64,000 bases of DNA from Ruminococcus sp. (GCA_017622925.1 JAGAQC010000001.1:37219-101218); one strand, 5' to 3'. Positions 33,841-43,778 are shown, counted from the first letter of the stretch. The notes: a model not told the origin generated them from the sequence alone. Numbers and translations: made by a program.

Positions 33841-33869
33841 ATTATACACCAAGAGGAGTTATATGTCAA
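33841..33869 (-). promoter_or_regulatory. Consensus sigma-A promoter of the 63-residue gene
   Basis: On the minus strand TTGACA (33869-33864), 17 bases, TATAAT (33846-33841). The same arrangement and much of the same sequence recur at 58542-58570. Confidence 0.85.
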
Positions 33870-33936
33870 TAGAAACGCCATAGTATTTTGGACTTATAAT
33901 CAAAAATACTATGGCTAAAAATTTCTATATGAGTAT
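33861..33936. repeat. Repeat family C, copy 1
   Basis: A ~76-bp unit starting ATATGTCAATAGAAA, with arms GCCATAGTATTTT (33877-33889) and AAAATACTATGGC (33903-33915), ending TTTCTATATGAGTAT. It is almost identical to 58800-58875. It lies 15 bases beyond the PBP2 stop and its edge contains the -35 box of the 63-residue gene. Confidence 0.85.
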
Positions 33937-33951
33937 GATTGGCGGCGATTT

Positions 33952-36075
33952 TTATTCTGTCGTAACTGCTGTAGTTACCGTATCAGTTGATTTGGTCTTT
34001 TTTGATTTGGCTTTGGAAGTCGTAGTGGAAGTAGTCGTTTTCGCAGTAGTTCCGCCTCTGACCTCGGGAGGCATTTCGGCAGTCGGCTTAGAGCCGTTGA
34101 TGCCGAAGCATTCGCTGTAAGCATTGATTATATCCCTTATCATATATTTGGAATATTCGCCGCCCTCGATAACGCCTGCAAAAGCGATCTCGGGGTCTTC
34201 AGCCGGAGCAAATCCGATAAATACGGAGTTCTGCTTGCTCAGATCGTTCATATCGGTCTGAGGAGTACCCGTTTTTATCGCTACGTTAAAGCCCAGTCCC
34301 GTGAGCGAATACGGCGCAGGAACGTTGTATGAAGCGTCTATCATTCCGCCGACAATGTAATCGTAAACATAATCGTTATTAAGCGTGATTTTTTCCGCAA
34401 CAGTCGGCTTGGTTTTGGAGGTCATTTCCTTTGTTCCGTAGGTATAGAGACTGTCCACCAGATAGGGTTTATAGCGCACACCGCGGTTTGCGATAGTGTT
34501 TGCAACAGTCGCAAGCTGTAGGGGCGTGAAGCCGCAGTCCTGATTTCCGATACCTGCCTGTATAACGTAGCCGACGTACCACGGCTGACCTCGTTCCGCA
34601 AAGGTCTCGGGATTACAGAGGAATCCCGAAGCGTCGCCTGTTTCCAGACCGAGGGACGAGCCGAGACCGTACTGCTCGGCGTATTTTGTAATATTGTCGA
34701 TACCAAGAAGTCTCGAAGTCTCATAGAAAAAGATATTGCAGGAAACCTGAATCGCCTGTCTTACGGCAATACCGCCATGAGTACCCGTACAGCCGAAAGT
34801 GCTTCCGTAGAAGTTGTAGCTTCTCGGACCTGTGCAGTTGAAATAAGTTCCGCCGTTGATAACGCCCTCGTTAAGTCCTGCTGTAGCGGTTACTGTTTTG
34901 AATGTTGAGCCGGGGAGATACTGACCCCATGTACAGCGGTTGAACATCGGCGAATTTTCGGCTTTTAAAAGCTTGTCGTAGTCTCTCTCGAAGTCCTTTA
35001 AATTGTATGTGGGAGCGGTCGCCATACCACGGACAGCTCCCGTTTTTGCGTCGAGGACTACCACCGCTCCTTTTTCGACCTTTCTGCCGTTGAAGTAGCC
35101 GAAACGGTTAAGGAAGTTATCAAGCACACCCTGTAGCTTTACCTGAAAAGCTCCGTCAACGGTCAGCTTTACGGTCTGTCCCGGAACAGTTTCTTCAAGC
35201 GTGCGAATATCCACGATAGCGTTGTCGAGTATCGTTACTTCTTCCTCGCCGCTTTTGCCCCTAAGCTCGGATTCCATGGCGTATTCGATACCGTTTTTGC
35301 CGACCTGATCGTTCATGGCGTAGCCCTTTTCTTTCAGTTCCTCGTATTCCTCGGCATAAATAGGACCTACCATACCGATCTCGTGGGGGAGAATATCGCC
35401 TCGGATTATTTCGCGGTCGGCTGCTTCAACTGCTTCTATGCCTTTGAGAACGTTGCCAAGCTCCTTTAATTTTATAATTGTAAATCTGTTAACGTCTTTC
35501 GCAAGAACCAGATCGTTGGTGTAGGAAAAATCTTTGGCAAGCATAGCGTACCGCAGACCCGCAATAATTCTTTTTTCCTCCTCAGTGTAGGTGTCCGCTA
35601 TCTCGTAGTCGGAAATAAGCTTGTCGATGCAGTTTTCCGCAGTAGCGTAGACGTTGAGATTCAGCCGTTCCGTGACGTCCGACGTATCGTCCTGAGTGTA
35701 AGTATATGGGGACGTAACGCTTATGGGGAGGACTTCCTCGAAAATATACTCTTTTGCCGCAAGCTCGTTGTATATTCTGAGAAGTATCTCGTTGCCCTCC
35801 TGAAGCTCCTCGGGGAAGAAAGCGTATTGCAGAACAACGTCTATACGGGAATTGTTTCCGATAAGGACGTTGCCCCTGTAATCGAGAATTTCTCCTCTCG
35901 TAGGCGTAACTTCACGCCTGAAAGTGGTCGCTTTGCTGTCATATCTCGGTGAAGCCGCCGCATCGTCGCCCTCGACTATCTGGAGCTTCATAAGCTTCAT
36001 GGACGACAGAACGCCGAGACAAATGACAAGAGCCACAATAATGATAGATTTTATAGTATCTGAAATTGATTTCAT
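33952..36075 (-). CDS. mrdA: Penicillin-binding protein 2 (elongasome transpeptidase)
   Basis: A 707-residue class B PBP. An N-terminal membrane helix (~8-28) is followed by the dimerisation domain and a transpeptidase domain with Ser390 (STFK), Ser-Cys-Asn 445-447 and KTG 601-603. A Thr/Ser/Lys-rich tail follows. It crosslinks lateral-wall peptidoglycan and is the last gene of mreB-mreC-mreD-PBP2. An insertion of ~100 residues in the N-terminal part (residues ~85-215) is typical of clostridial PBP2. Confidence 0.94.
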   Translation of the reverse strand: MKSISDTIKSIIIVALVICLGVLSSMKLMKLQIVEGDDAAASPRYDSKATTFRREVTPTRGEILDYRGNVLIGNNSRIDVVLQYAFFPEELQEGNEILLRIYNELAAKEYIFEEVLPISVTSPYTYTQDDTSDVTERLNLNVYATAENCIDKLISDYEIADTYTEEEKRIIAGLRYAMLAKDFSYTNDLVLAKDVNRFTIIKLKELGNVLKGIEAVEAADREIIRGDILPHEIGMVGPIYAEEYEELKEKGYAMNDQVGKNGIEYAMESELRGKSGEEEVTILDNAIVDIRTLEETVPGQTVKLTVDGAFQVKLQGVLDNFLNRFGYFNGRKVEKGAVVVLDAKTGAVRGMATAPTYNLKDFERDYDKLLKAENSPMFNRCTWGQYLPGSTFKTVTATAGLNEGVINGGTYFNCTGPRSYNFYGSTFGCTGTHGGIAVRQAIQVSCNIFFYETSRLLGIDNITKYAEQYGLGSSLGLETGDASGFLCNPETFAERGQPWYVGYVIQAGIGNQDCGFTPLQLATVANTIANRGVRYKPYLVDSLYTYGTKEMTSKTKPTVAEKITLNNDYVYDYIVGGMIDASYNVPAPYSLTGLGFNVAIKTGTPQTDMNDLSKQNSVFIGFAPAEDPEIAFAGVIEGGEYSKYMIRDIINAYSECFGINGSKPTAEMPPEVRGGTTAKTTTSTTTSKAKSKKTKSTDTVTTAVTTE

Positions 36076-36642
36076 TTATGCCCCCTGATTTGTGCGTATA
36101 ACTTCTTCAATGGTCAGATGCTCCTTTGGCATGAGCCAATTGTTGATTATTTTAAACAATATATAGATGAAAACAGACGAAATGACCGTATAGCCCCAGA
36201 CTTTAAGGGTAGTGTTCCTGAATATCCGTTCAACGTCCGCAAATCCCCATATTTCGTAGAAGAACTTGTAATCGAGCCAGCACTGCAAAAACGCCGCCGC
36301 CGCCGCAATTACTATGAAGTTGACAAATTTTCTCCGCAGATAAAGTTCAAAGATCAAAGTGGAGGCAACGCAGAAAACGGTCAGCAGAACTGCATTATAC
36401 CCCACAAGCCGTCCGCAGGCAACGTCTATGAGCAGTCCGCAGAACGCTCCCGTATACGCAGACGCCATTATATCGTTATTTATGGCGATGCAAAGAGCCA
36501 CAGGGACTAAAAGTACGGGCTTTTTCCATGAACCCGAGGTCATAACGATAAAGCTTGAAAATATTATAAGATAGTATATTATCCAGCGGAGCGTCGTTTT
36601 AAAGTAGAGGATCCGCTTTTCACGAGTTGTCTTTATCCTCAT
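36076..36642 (-). CDS. mreD: Rod shape-determining protein MreD
   Basis: A 188-residue integral membrane protein with five or six hydrophobic segments. The start at 36642 is chosen for AAGGAGGA just upstream; the frame also opens 12 codons earlier. It overlaps the mreC end by 23 bases and abuts PBP2. The family is poorly conserved, so the call rests on size, topology and position. Confidence 0.85.
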   Translation of the reverse strand: MRIKTTREKRILYFKTTLRWIIYYLIIFSSFIVMTSGSWKKPVLLVPVALCIAINNDIMASAYTGAFCGLLIDVACGRLVGYNAVLLTVFCVASTLIFELYLRRKFVNFIVIAAAAAFLQCWLDYKFFYEIWGFADVERIFRNTTLKVWGYTVISSVFIYILFKIINNWLMPKEHLTIEEVIRTNQGA

Positions 36643-37507
36643 CGGTGTCCTCCTTAGTTGAGTCGTTCTTGCCGTCAAAATCTGTGATAACGAATACCGA
36701 GCGCAGTCTGGAAATGTCGGCGCACGGTTCTATTTCAGCGTAGGCAGAGAGACCGTTCGCCTCTATCCCTGTTTTGGTGACTGTTCCGATAGCGTGGTCT
36801 TTGGGGAAAAGTCCGCTGCTTCCCGAGGTTATCATAAGGTCGCCCTTTTTTATCTGATGATTCTTGTCAAGGTGCGTAAGCTTTGTCATGCCGTTTTCCG
36901 CCGTAATTACCGTACCCTCGATAATTCCGAAGTCGGTGTTGGTGGAGGAGCATATTGCCGCAATTGACAGATCGGGGGAAAGCAGAGTACGTACAGTCGA
37001 GCTGTGCTGTGAAACGTCAATAACTATCCCGACAATGCCCTCGGGCGTGATAACGGGGGAGTAAGGCTCGATGTCGTCGGCATATCCGCGGTCGATAGTA
37101 AATCCCTTGAACGGGTCGTTAGCGATGTAACCCATTACCTCCGCAGGCTGAGAGAAAATATTATCGGGGTGTTCTTCTTTTATAACAACAAGCTTGCGAA
37201 GCTCCTCGACCTCGGCAACAAGGTCGTCATAGTTGGTGAGCTTTTTGTTAAGCTCTCCTATCTGCTTTTTCAGCTCTTGATTTTCCTCGTAGTAAGCGTC
37301 GGCATTGTTTATGCTGTCGGCGTTTTTTTCGATTTTCATGGAAATGCTGTTGGAAATATACCGAAACGGCTTTGTTATCGTATTTATAAAGGAAACTCCC
37401 GACAGAGAGTAGCCGCCCTTGGTGACGGAATATATCATAATTCCCACAAGAAAGGCGAGAAATGCAAGCAGGACTTTGAAACGTGTGCTTTTTAAAAATT
37501 CGCCCAT
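36620..37507 (-). CDS. mreC: Rod shape-determining protein MreC
   Basis: A 295-residue protein with one N-terminal membrane helix (~12-28), a coiled coil (~65-110, ENQELKKQIGELNKKL) and the beta-rich MreC domain (GIVGIVIDVSQHSSTVRTLLSPD). It links MreB to the periplasmic-side synthases. The C-terminus is acidic. Confidence 0.93.
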   Translation of the reverse strand: MGEFLKSTRFKVLLAFLAFLVGIMIYSVTKGGYSLSGVSFINTITKPFRYISNSISMKIEKNADSINNADAYYEENQELKKQIGELNKKLTNYDDLVAEVEELRKLVVIKEEHPDNIFSQPAEVMGYIANDPFKGFTIDRGYADDIEPYSPVITPEGIVGIVIDVSQHSSTVRTLLSPDLSIAAICSSTNTDFGIIEGTVITAENGMTKLTHLDKNHQIKKGDLMITSGSSGLFPKDHAIGTVTKTGIEANGLSAYAEIEPCADISRLRSVFVITDFDGKNDSTKEDTDEDKDNS

Positions 37508-37519
37508 TAAGCAGCCTCC

Positions 37520-38539
37520 TTAGTAATACTTGACGTTTTCGGTAAGAGCGTCCTGATAGTCGCTGATGTTTTCGAGAATTTTACCTGTTCCCTCCGCAAC
37601 GCAGTCGAGGGGATATTCTGCGATATATACGGGCATTCCCGTTTCTCTTGAAATAAGCTTGTCGAGACCCCTCAAAAGCGCGCCGCCGCCTGCAAGCGTA
37701 ATTCCGTGGTCTATGATGTCCGCAGAAAGCTCGGGAGGAGTTTCCTCCAGAGTAGCCTTTACAGCGTCAATGACTTTGGCAAGCGGTTCTACAAGAGCAT
37801 CTCTTATTTCGGCAGAGTTCACGGTGACGTTTTCGGGGAGACCGTTGAGAAGATTTCTGCCCTTTATTTCCATAGTGTCCTCTTTTTCGCCGGGGAAAGC
37901 CGAGCCTATCTCTATTTTGATATTTTCGGCAGTCCTTTCACCGATAAGAAGATTGTACTTTTTCTTGATGTAGTTGATTATCGAAGCGTCGAACTCGTCG
38001 CCTGCGCATCTTATAGAGCGTGACGAAACTATTCCGCCGAGGGAAATGACCGCCACTTCGCTTGTTCCTCCGCCGATGTCGATTATCATGCTGCCGGAGG
38101 GAGTGTTTGTCGGCAGACCTGCGCCTATTGCCGCCGCCATAGGTTCTTCGATTATAAGGACGTTGTTCGCGCCCGCTTTTTTGCAGGATTCACGGACGGC
38201 TCGTCTTTCTACGGCGGTAACGCCCGAGGGAATACATATTATAACATTAGCCTTTGTGAGTATTGTACCCCTTAAAGCCTTTTTTATGAATTCCTGAAGC
38301 ATAGTTGTGGCAATGTCAAAATCTGCTATTACGCCGTCTTTCAGTGGACGAACGGCAACGATAGAGCCGGGCGTGCGTCCGATGACCTCTTTCGCTTCCA
38401 TACCGACGTATCTGGTTTTGTCGGTTCTGGTATTAACGGCGACAACGGACGGTTCTCTTATGATTATTCCCTTGCCCCGAAGGTATACAAGGGTGTTTGC
38501 AGTTCCTAAATCTATACCAATATCTTTTGTAAACATCAT
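37520..38539 (-). CDS. mreB: Rod shape-determining protein MreB/Mbl
   Basis: A 339-residue actin-like ATPase. Motifs include [43 protein letters not shown] and [12 protein letters not shown]. It organises lateral wall synthesis with MreC, MreD and PBP2 encoded downstream. AAGGAG precedes the ATG. Confidence 0.96.
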   Translation of the reverse strand: MMFTKDIGIDLGTANTLVYLRGKGIIIREPSVVAVNTRTDKTRYVGMEAKEVIGRTPGSIVAVRPLKDGVIADFDIATTMLQEFIKKALRGTILTKANVIICIPSGVTAVERRAVRESCKKAGANNVLIIEEPMAAAIGAGLPTNTPSGSMIIDIGGGTSEVAVISLGGIVSSRSIRCAGDEFDASIINYIKKKYNLLIGERTAENIKIEIGSAFPGEKEDTMEIKGRNLLNGLPENVTVNSAEIRDALVEPLAKVIDAVKATLEETPPELSADIIDHGITLAGGGALLRGLDKLISRETGMPVYIAEYPLDCVAEGTGKILENISDYQDALTENVKYY

Positions 38540-38565
38540 GAAGCTCCTTAAAATAATCTAAATTT

Positions 38566-38574
38566 ATTATATCA
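38566..38574 (-). promoter_or_regulatory. Possible extended -10 promoter of mreB
   Basis: On the minus strand TGATATAAT (TG-N-TATAAT), 27 bases before the mreB start, with no good -35. It lies between DUF4321 and mreB. Confidence 0.45.
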
Positions 38575-38609
38575 CCAATAAACAATTGAATTATCAGAAA
38601 AATATTTCC

Positions 38610-38876
38610 TTATTTGGTGAAAATTTTCGGAGCTGTTTTGGTGTAAATGATTATTGCGGCGATTATAAGTATAAGCTGGGCAATATTTACGGCAAAATGG
38701 AATCCGAAGGTTATGTTGAACACATCAAAAAAATCAAAAGTTCCCGGATCAAAGCCGAATTTTTTCGAGTAGCTGAGCCAGTTCAGACCCTCCGTACCTA
38801 TAACCGTATTTCCCAAAAGGTTGCCTGCAATTGAAGCGCAGCCTATAAGAAAGATCATGTAGATCGTTCGTTTCAT
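38610..38876 (-). CDS. DUF4321 small membrane protein
   Basis: An 88-residue protein with a hydrophobic helix at each end and a central GLNWLSYSKKFGFDPGTFDFFD-like region with the NITFGFHFAVNIAQ motif, fitting DUF4321. These proteins are often found next to mreB in Clostridia. AAAGGAG precedes the start. Function is unknown. Confidence 0.75.
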   Translation of the reverse strand: MKRTIYMIFLIGCASIAGNLLGNTVIGTEGLNWLSYSKKFGFDPGTFDFFDVFNITFGFHFAVNIAQLILIIAAIIIYTKTAPKIFTK

Positions 38877-38947
38877 TGTTTATCTCCTTTATTTTTTTCT
38901 CGTTATAAGCCGATGATATGTTTAAGGCAGTACCGTGTCTTTATTAA

Positions 38948-39110
38948 GGGAACGCCCTCTCTTGCAGGGCGTTCCCTCTTTCCAAACAGTCCGTCGGACT
39001 GTTTGGAAATTCACCCTTTGCGGAGCGCTTAAACGCTATGCAGGGCTTCGCCCCGCACCCCACCAGAGGCGCTGCCTCTGGACTCCGCCAAAGGGACACC
39101 GTCCCTTTGG
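38948..39110. repeat. Hairpin cluster downstream of dut
   Basis: GGGAACGCCCT/AGGGCGTTCCC, TCCAAACAGTC/GACTGTTTGGA, a GGGC-ttc-GCCC stem, CCAGAGGC/GCCTCTGG and CCAAAGGGAC/GTCCCTTTGG lie in a row. The last part resembles the left half of repeat B in plan (GC hairpin, CACCCC, CCAAAGGG hairpin, AATC). The first hairpin is homologous to the terminator at 48714. It fills the 274-base gap and probably ends the murC-dut transcript. Confidence 0.7.
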
Positions 39111-39150
39111 AATCCCGATGTTAGTTCTGCGATATTACCTTATAAATTTA

Positions 39151-39588
39151 TTATATTCCCGATGAGCCGAAGCCTTTGCTGCCCCGTTCTGTTTCGGTAA
39201 GCGTATCGCTGACCTCAATTTCGGGGAAAAGAGCCTTAGTCGGGATAAGCTGAGCTATCCTCATGCCGTTTTCCACGGTGAACGTCTGTTTTCCGTGATT
39301 TATCAGCGGAATGAACCATGCTCCCCTGTAATCGCTGTCAACCACGCCGACGCAGTTTGCCAAAGATACGCCGTATTTTGTGGAAAGTCCCGAACGGGGA
39401 TATATCAGCATAACAACATCGTCGCAGTCAACCATTGCGGACAAGCCCGTAGGTATCATTTTTATTTCGCCCGAAGCGATCTCAACGGGTTCGTCAAGAC
39501 AAGCGTAAATATCAAGACCTGCGCTTGACGGCGTTGCCCGTGTGGGAATAATTGCGTTTTCGTTTAACTTTTTAAACGTAAGCTTCAT
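39151..39588 (-). CDS. dut: dUTP diphosphatase
   Basis: A 145-residue trimeric dUTPase (dUTP to dUMP + PPi). Motifs are PSSAGLDIYA, YPRSGLSTKYGVSLAN, GVVDSDYRG and a C-terminal ERGSKGFGSSG. The ATG at 39588 is chosen for GAGGAG upstream; the longer frame runs into the U32 gene, which ends at 39590. Confidence 0.95.
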   Translation of the reverse strand: MKLTFKKLNENAIIPTRATPSSAGLDIYACLDEPVEIASGEIKMIPTGLSAMVDCDDVVMLIYPRSGLSTKYGVSLANCVGVVDSDYRGAWFIPLINHGKQTFTVENGMRIAQLIPTKALFPEIEVSDTLTETERGSKGFGSSGI

Positions 39589-39589
39589 A

Positions 39590-41623
39590 TTACAAAACTC
39601 CTCTGTAATAAAGTCCTCTTGTGACGTTGCCTGTCGGCTTTTCACCTGATATTGCGGACTTAGTCTGTTCTGCATTTTCATCGTGAAGCAGCACGGCGGC
39701 AAAGCTTATATTGGAAAATTCGTTTATTCTGTCAGCCATATAGAGTATGTCGGAATTGAGTATTTCAACGTAGTCTGCGGAGCAGGCAACGGGGAAGTTT
39801 CTTGCCGTCCTGTCGGTAAGACGTCCCGTGCAGTTCCGGCAGCCGACCTCATTTTTTATGGGACAGTTTCGGGTAAGCATAAGCGGCAGCCGACCGTAGA
39901 CAACAGCTCCGACAGGCATATCTGTTGAAAGCGTATCAAGCTGAGTTACAGTCGTTTCTATAGAGACAATGCAGTCCTCAAAGTCGAGTTTATGCAGATA
40001 TTCCGCCGAAAACGAGTTGAACATATTCATCGTGAAACTGCCGTGGAGCTTAAATCCGAGGGCTTTTCCGATTGCGGCGGAATCGAGCGTGTGGCACAAA
40101 AGCCGATTAAAGCCGAGTTCCCTTAGTTCCGAAAGGCGTGAAATAAGCTTGTCCTCGTCCGCAATAAATCTCGGAGGGGAAATAATTATGCGGCTTTGGG
40201 GAATACGCTCCGTGGTCTTAGGAGTTATAAGGCTTTCGGGAATGATCACGTATTCCGAAAGCTCAGCCGCCGCTTTCGCCTGTTCCTCAGTGCGACAGAA
40301 TGTGCGCACAGGAATTTCAGCGGCTGTTTTATCCCTGTTTACAGCGGTTTTCAGCGGAATATAGTCTGTTATTGCGTATTTCGGAGTATTTTTCCCGATA
40401 ATAAGCGCGGTGAGTTTTTCAATAACGTTCCGCCTGAGTTCGTTGAGTTTGCCTGTCGGGACGAAAAGTCCGCCGTCGATGTTGACCGTGATATTTCCGC
40501 ACTTGAAAACCGTATCGCCGAGCTTTGAAAGCTGTTTTTTGACCGTTTCTTCGTCGGTGGGAGCGTTTCTTGCCGTATCGGGGACTTCTCCGATGACTTT
40601 TGCGGAAATATTGCCGATAAACGCCGTTATTTCAATCGGCTTGCCCGTGAGTATATCGGCATGGAAATCAACGGTGAAAACCGCTCTTTCACGGCGGTAA
40701 AGCTCATGGAGCGTCGGTATCATTTCACGGGCGGCAAGTACATCGTCCTTTTCCCGAACTCCGAACATATCCTGCATTTTCCCCGAAAAATAGCCGTCCG
40801 TGAAGCCGCTTCGGGAAAAAATACCTCGAAGTGTCCGCATATCTGGTGAGCTGCCGTCAAGAGCCTTTTGCAGTTGAGTAACGGCGGCGGCGATGTACTC
40901 GGGACGTTTCATACGACCCTCGATTTTCAGCGAATCAACGCCGATACGGCATAGCTCGTCCGTACTTTCGAGAAGCGAGAGGTCTTTAAGTGACAGCGCC
41001 GAAAAGCTTTTGTTTTCCGCGGCGGAGAACGGCAGACGGCACGCCTGACCGCAGCAGCCGCGGTTCGCCGACCGAGAACCTATTATGGCGGACATGTAGC
41101 ATTGTCCCGAAACAGACATGCACAGTGCGCCATGCACAAAGACCTCGACCTCTATATCTTCACGGCAGATTTTTTTCAGCGTATCTGCGGAAAGCTCACG
41201 GGCAGGGACGGCGCGTTCAAACCCCATGCTTTTCAGAAGCTTCACTCCCGAAACCGTGTGTACGGAGAGCTGGGTCGAGCCGTGAAGCACAGCGTTCGGA
41301 ACGGCTGAACGTATAATGTACGCCGCACCTAAATCCTGTACTATGTAGCCGTCTGCGCCTGCTTCGGCTGCAAATTTTATGAAGCGGCAGAATTTCTCTG
41401 CTTCCGTGTCGGATATTACGGTGTTTACCGCAAGGTACAGCTTGGCGTTGTGGAGGTGGCAGAGCCGAATCGCCTCCGAAAGTTCCTCGTTGGTGAAATT
41501 TGCGGCATTATTTCTTGCCGAGAAATTTTTTCCGCCTGCATAAACGGCGTCTGCGCCTGTTCTGAGGGCGGCGGTCAGCGCCTCCATGCTGCCTGCGGGA
41601 GCAAGTATCTCGGGTCGCTTCAT
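39590..41623 (-). CDS. U32 family peptidase / RlhA-like RNA hydroxylation protein
   Basis: A 677-residue protein with ILAPAGSMEALTAALRTGADAVYAGG at its start and the Cys-rich signature SGQCYMSAIIGSRSANRGCCGQACR, followed by a C-terminal DUF3656-like region. RlhA in E. coli hydroxylates 23S rRNA C2501; others are called collagenases. It overlaps zapA by 4 bases. Confidence 0.85.
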   Translation of the reverse strand: MKRPEILAPAGSMEALTAALRTGADAVYAGGKNFSARNNAANFTNEELSEAIRLCHLHNAKLYLAVNTVISDTEAEKFCRFIKFAAEAGADGYIVQDLGAAYIIRSAVPNAVLHGSTQLSVHTVSGVKLLKSMGFERAVPARELSADTLKKICREDIEVEVFVHGALCMSVSGQCYMSAIIGSRSANRGCCGQACRLPFSAAENKSFSALSLKDLSLLESTDELCRIGVDSLKIEGRMKRPEYIAAAVTQLQKALDGSSPDMRTLRGIFSRSGFTDGYFSGKMQDMFGVREKDDVLAAREMIPTLHELYRRERAVFTVDFHADILTGKPIEITAFIGNISAKVIGEVPDTARNAPTDEETVKKQLSKLGDTVFKCGNITVNIDGGLFVPTGKLNELRRNVIEKLTALIIGKNTPKYAITDYIPLKTAVNRDKTAAEIPVRTFCRTEEQAKAAAELSEYVIIPESLITPKTTERIPQSRIIISPPRFIADEDKLISRLSELRELGFNRLLCHTLDSAAIGKALGFKLHGSFTMNMFNSFSAEYLHKLDFEDCIVSIETTVTQLDTLSTDMPVGAVVYGRLPLMLTRNCPIKNEVGCRNCTGRLTDRTARNFPVACSADYVEILNSDILYMADRINEFSNISFAAVLLHDENAEQTKSAISGEKPTGNVTRGLYYRGVL

Positions 41624-41988
41624 TCAATGCTGTCCTTGAGCTGCTTCAGTTTTACCATATTTTCAAGCTGAACTATTTTTGCTTTAAGGGCTTCAATTTC
41701 TTTCTGTGCGGAATCACGCTCGATACGGTTTTTGCCTGCTTCGTCAACGTATTCTTTGGTCTGAGTGCGAATGTTTTCAAGCCGCTGATTGGCTTTGTTG
41801 AGGTCGTCGAGAACGCTGAGAGCGACCATGATAGCTGCCGTATACGGAGAAGTTCCGCTGCCCGAATTCATATGCTCGCTTATTTTTGCTTCTAAAGAAC
41901 GGGCGAGGGAAAACACGTAGTTGGGGGATTCGGCAGTGCGGAGCTTGTATTCTTTTCCGCAGATTATAACTTTTACATCGTTAAGCAT
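41620..41988 (-). CDS. zapA: Cell division protein ZapA
   Basis: A 122-residue protein. The N-terminal domain (VKVIICGKEYKLRTAESPNYV) matches ZapA, and residues ~65-115 form a coiled coil. It bundles FtsZ filaments. It is commonly found before U32 peptidase genes in Firmicutes. Confidence 0.88.
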   Translation of the reverse strand: MLNDVKVIICGKEYKLRTAESPNYVFSLARSLEAKISEHMNSGSGTSPYTAAIMVALSVLDDLNKANQRLENIRTQTKEYVDEAGKNRIERDSAQKEIEALKAKIVQLENMVKLKQLKDSIE

Positions 41989-42022
41989 TTTTATTTCCTT
42001 TCTTTTGTTTATTTATTTATCT

Positions 42023-43438
42023 TTATTGCTTTTCCGAAAGCTTTTTAAGGATCATTTTAGCTATCTTATAAGCGTCGCCGCAGCCGAGAGTTATCACGAG
42101 GTCGCCCGGTTGAGCGTTTTCGCATACGTGATCGCATATCTGTCCGAAGTTGAAGTATTTTCGCTCGTCAGTCCATTCGGCAGTCTCGTCCTGCGGAAAC
42201 CAGATACAGTCGGGTATCTTTTCCGCTAAATGACGTGTGAAAATGCCGTAGGTGTTCTTTTCGCGGCTACCCATAATATCGGTGAGCAGGGTATAGTTGG
42301 GAATTTGCAGAACTCGCGCGAAATCGTCAAGCAGCAGGCTTGTGCGGCTGAAAGTAAAGGGCTGGAATATCGCCCAAACCTTGCGGAAATTCATTTCCAT
42401 AGCCGCATTGAGAGTGGCTTCAAGCTCAGTCGGGTGGTGGGCGTAGTCGTCCACAACGGTAATTCCGTTGACCTCGCCAAGCTTGTCGAAACGGCGTTTT
42501 GCGCCCCTGAATGCTTCAAGTCCCTCGGCGATATATTCAAAGTCAACGCCGCAGTATCTTGCGGCAGCAACAGCCGCCAAGGAGTTCATTACATTGTGGA
42601 TACCTGCTACATGGAGCGTTATCCTGCCCAGTTTTTCGCCTTTGTACATGGTGTCATACGAGGTGAGCAGACCGTTGTGGCTGATATTTTCGGGGTAGTA
42701 GTCGCAGTCCGCCGTGTTGCCGAAGGTAATTATTTCCTTGCCTTCAACGCCCTCCAACGATCTCATGGAATTTTCGTCCGAACCGTTGATAATAATACAT
42801 TTTGAAGTTTTTTGGTTGAATTTATTAAAAGATTTTATGATATTTTCGAGAGTTCCGAAGTAGTCAAGGTGATCGGCGTCAATGTTGAGAACTACCGAAA
42901 TATCGGGGGAAAATTTGAGAAAGTGATCTTCAAATTCGCAGGATTCGCACACGAGTATATCGCTTGTACCAGCCTTTCCGCTGCCGCCTATGCAGGGGAG
43001 CTTTCCGCCTATATACGCTGAAATGTCGATATCGGCGGTACACATTATCTGAGTTATCATGGACGTGGTTGAGGTCTTGCCGTGAGTTCCCGAAACGCAG
43101 ATCGCTCTGTCGTATCGGTCGGTAACGATACCGAGCAGATCGGCACGTTCAAGCACAGGCACACCGCTTGCTTTTGCGGCGATAAGCTCGGGATTGTCAG
43201 CCATAATGGCGGCGGTGTGGACTATTAAGTCCGCGCCCTCTATATTTTCCGCTCTCTGTCCGATAAACACGGGGATACCCATGCTTCTTACCGCATCGAG
43301 AGTTTCTGTTTCGTTATTGTCCGAGCCTGTAAGATAGAAGCCCTGACCGTGAAGTATCTGAGCGAGTGGGTACATTCCCGAGCCGCCGATACCGATAAAA
43401 TGGATATGTTTTTTTCCGTTCAGTATATTTCTGTCCAA
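42023..43438 (-). CDS. murC: UDP-N-acetylmuramate--L-alanine ligase
   Basis: A 471-residue Mur ligase. IHFIGIGGSGMYPLAQIL opens the protein, the ATP-binding CVSGTHGKTSTTSMI and the DDYAHHPTELEATL motif follow. It adds L-Ala to UDP-MurNAc in the cytoplasm. First gene of murC-zapA-U32-dut. Confidence 0.96.
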   Translation of the reverse strand: MDRNILNGKKHIHFIGIGGSGMYPLAQILHGQGFYLTGSDNNETETLDAVRSMGIPVFIGQRAENIEGADLIVHTAAIMADNPELIAAKASGVPVLERADLLGIVTDRYDRAICVSGTHGKTSTTSMITQIMCTADIDISAYIGGKLPCIGGSGKAGTSDILVCESCEFEDHFLKFSPDISVVLNIDADHLDYFGTLENIIKSFNKFNQKTSKCIIINGSDENSMRSLEGVEGKEIITFGNTADCDYYPENISHNGLLTSYDTMYKGEKLGRITLHVAGIHNVMNSLAAVAAARYCGVDFEYIAEGLEAFRGAKRRFDKLGEVNGITVVDDYAHHPTELEATLNAAMEMNFRKVWAIFQPFTFSRTSLLLDDFARVLQIPNYTLLTDIMGSREKNTYGIFTRHLAEKIPDCIWFPQDETAEWTDERKYFNFGQICDHVCENAQPGDLVITLGCGDAYKIAKMILKKLSEKQ

Positions 43439-43510
43439 TTATATCACCGTTCCTTTTATTACTGATGCCGTTTTCTGAATATAAACAGCGCATAATGATA
43501 CTATTCTATT

Positions 43511-43539
43511 ATTATACTATATTTTTCGGATTATTTCAA
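43511..43539 (-). promoter_or_regulatory. Promoter of murC-zapA-U32-dut
   Basis: On the minus strand TTGAAA (43539-43534), 17 bases, TATAAT (43516-43511). Divergent from the spoVG promoter. The 340-base gap between murC and spoVG otherwise contains only AT-rich sequence. Confidence 0.8.
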
Positions 43540-43653
43540 TAGGGAAAAAGGAAAAATATGACGGAAATTAACGAGTTTTTTGCAAGTATTTTTACCTTTA
43601 AAGCTGAAATAAGCGATAATTTGCAAAACGCATGAATTTTTTGAAAAAATGTA

Positions 43654-43682
43654 TTGATTTTTTCCGAAATATGAGTTATAAT
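43654..43682 (+). promoter_or_regulatory. Promoter of spoVG
   Basis: TTGATT (43654-43659), 17 bases, TATAAT (43677-43682), about 97 bases before the ATG. This is a sigma-A type site; I see no clear sigma-H box. Confidence 0.8.
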
Positions 43683-43778
43683 AGAATTTAGGCATATATA
43701 TGGAGTACGGTCGTTTTTGGAGCGATCGAGGAATTGGAGTATTAAAATATATGTCAAGTCATAAGGAGGTTTTTCATA

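Noticed and set aside
33911-34120. 69-codon plus-strand frame rich in Val
   Set aside because: It is antisense to the Thr/Ser/Lys-rich tail of PBP2.
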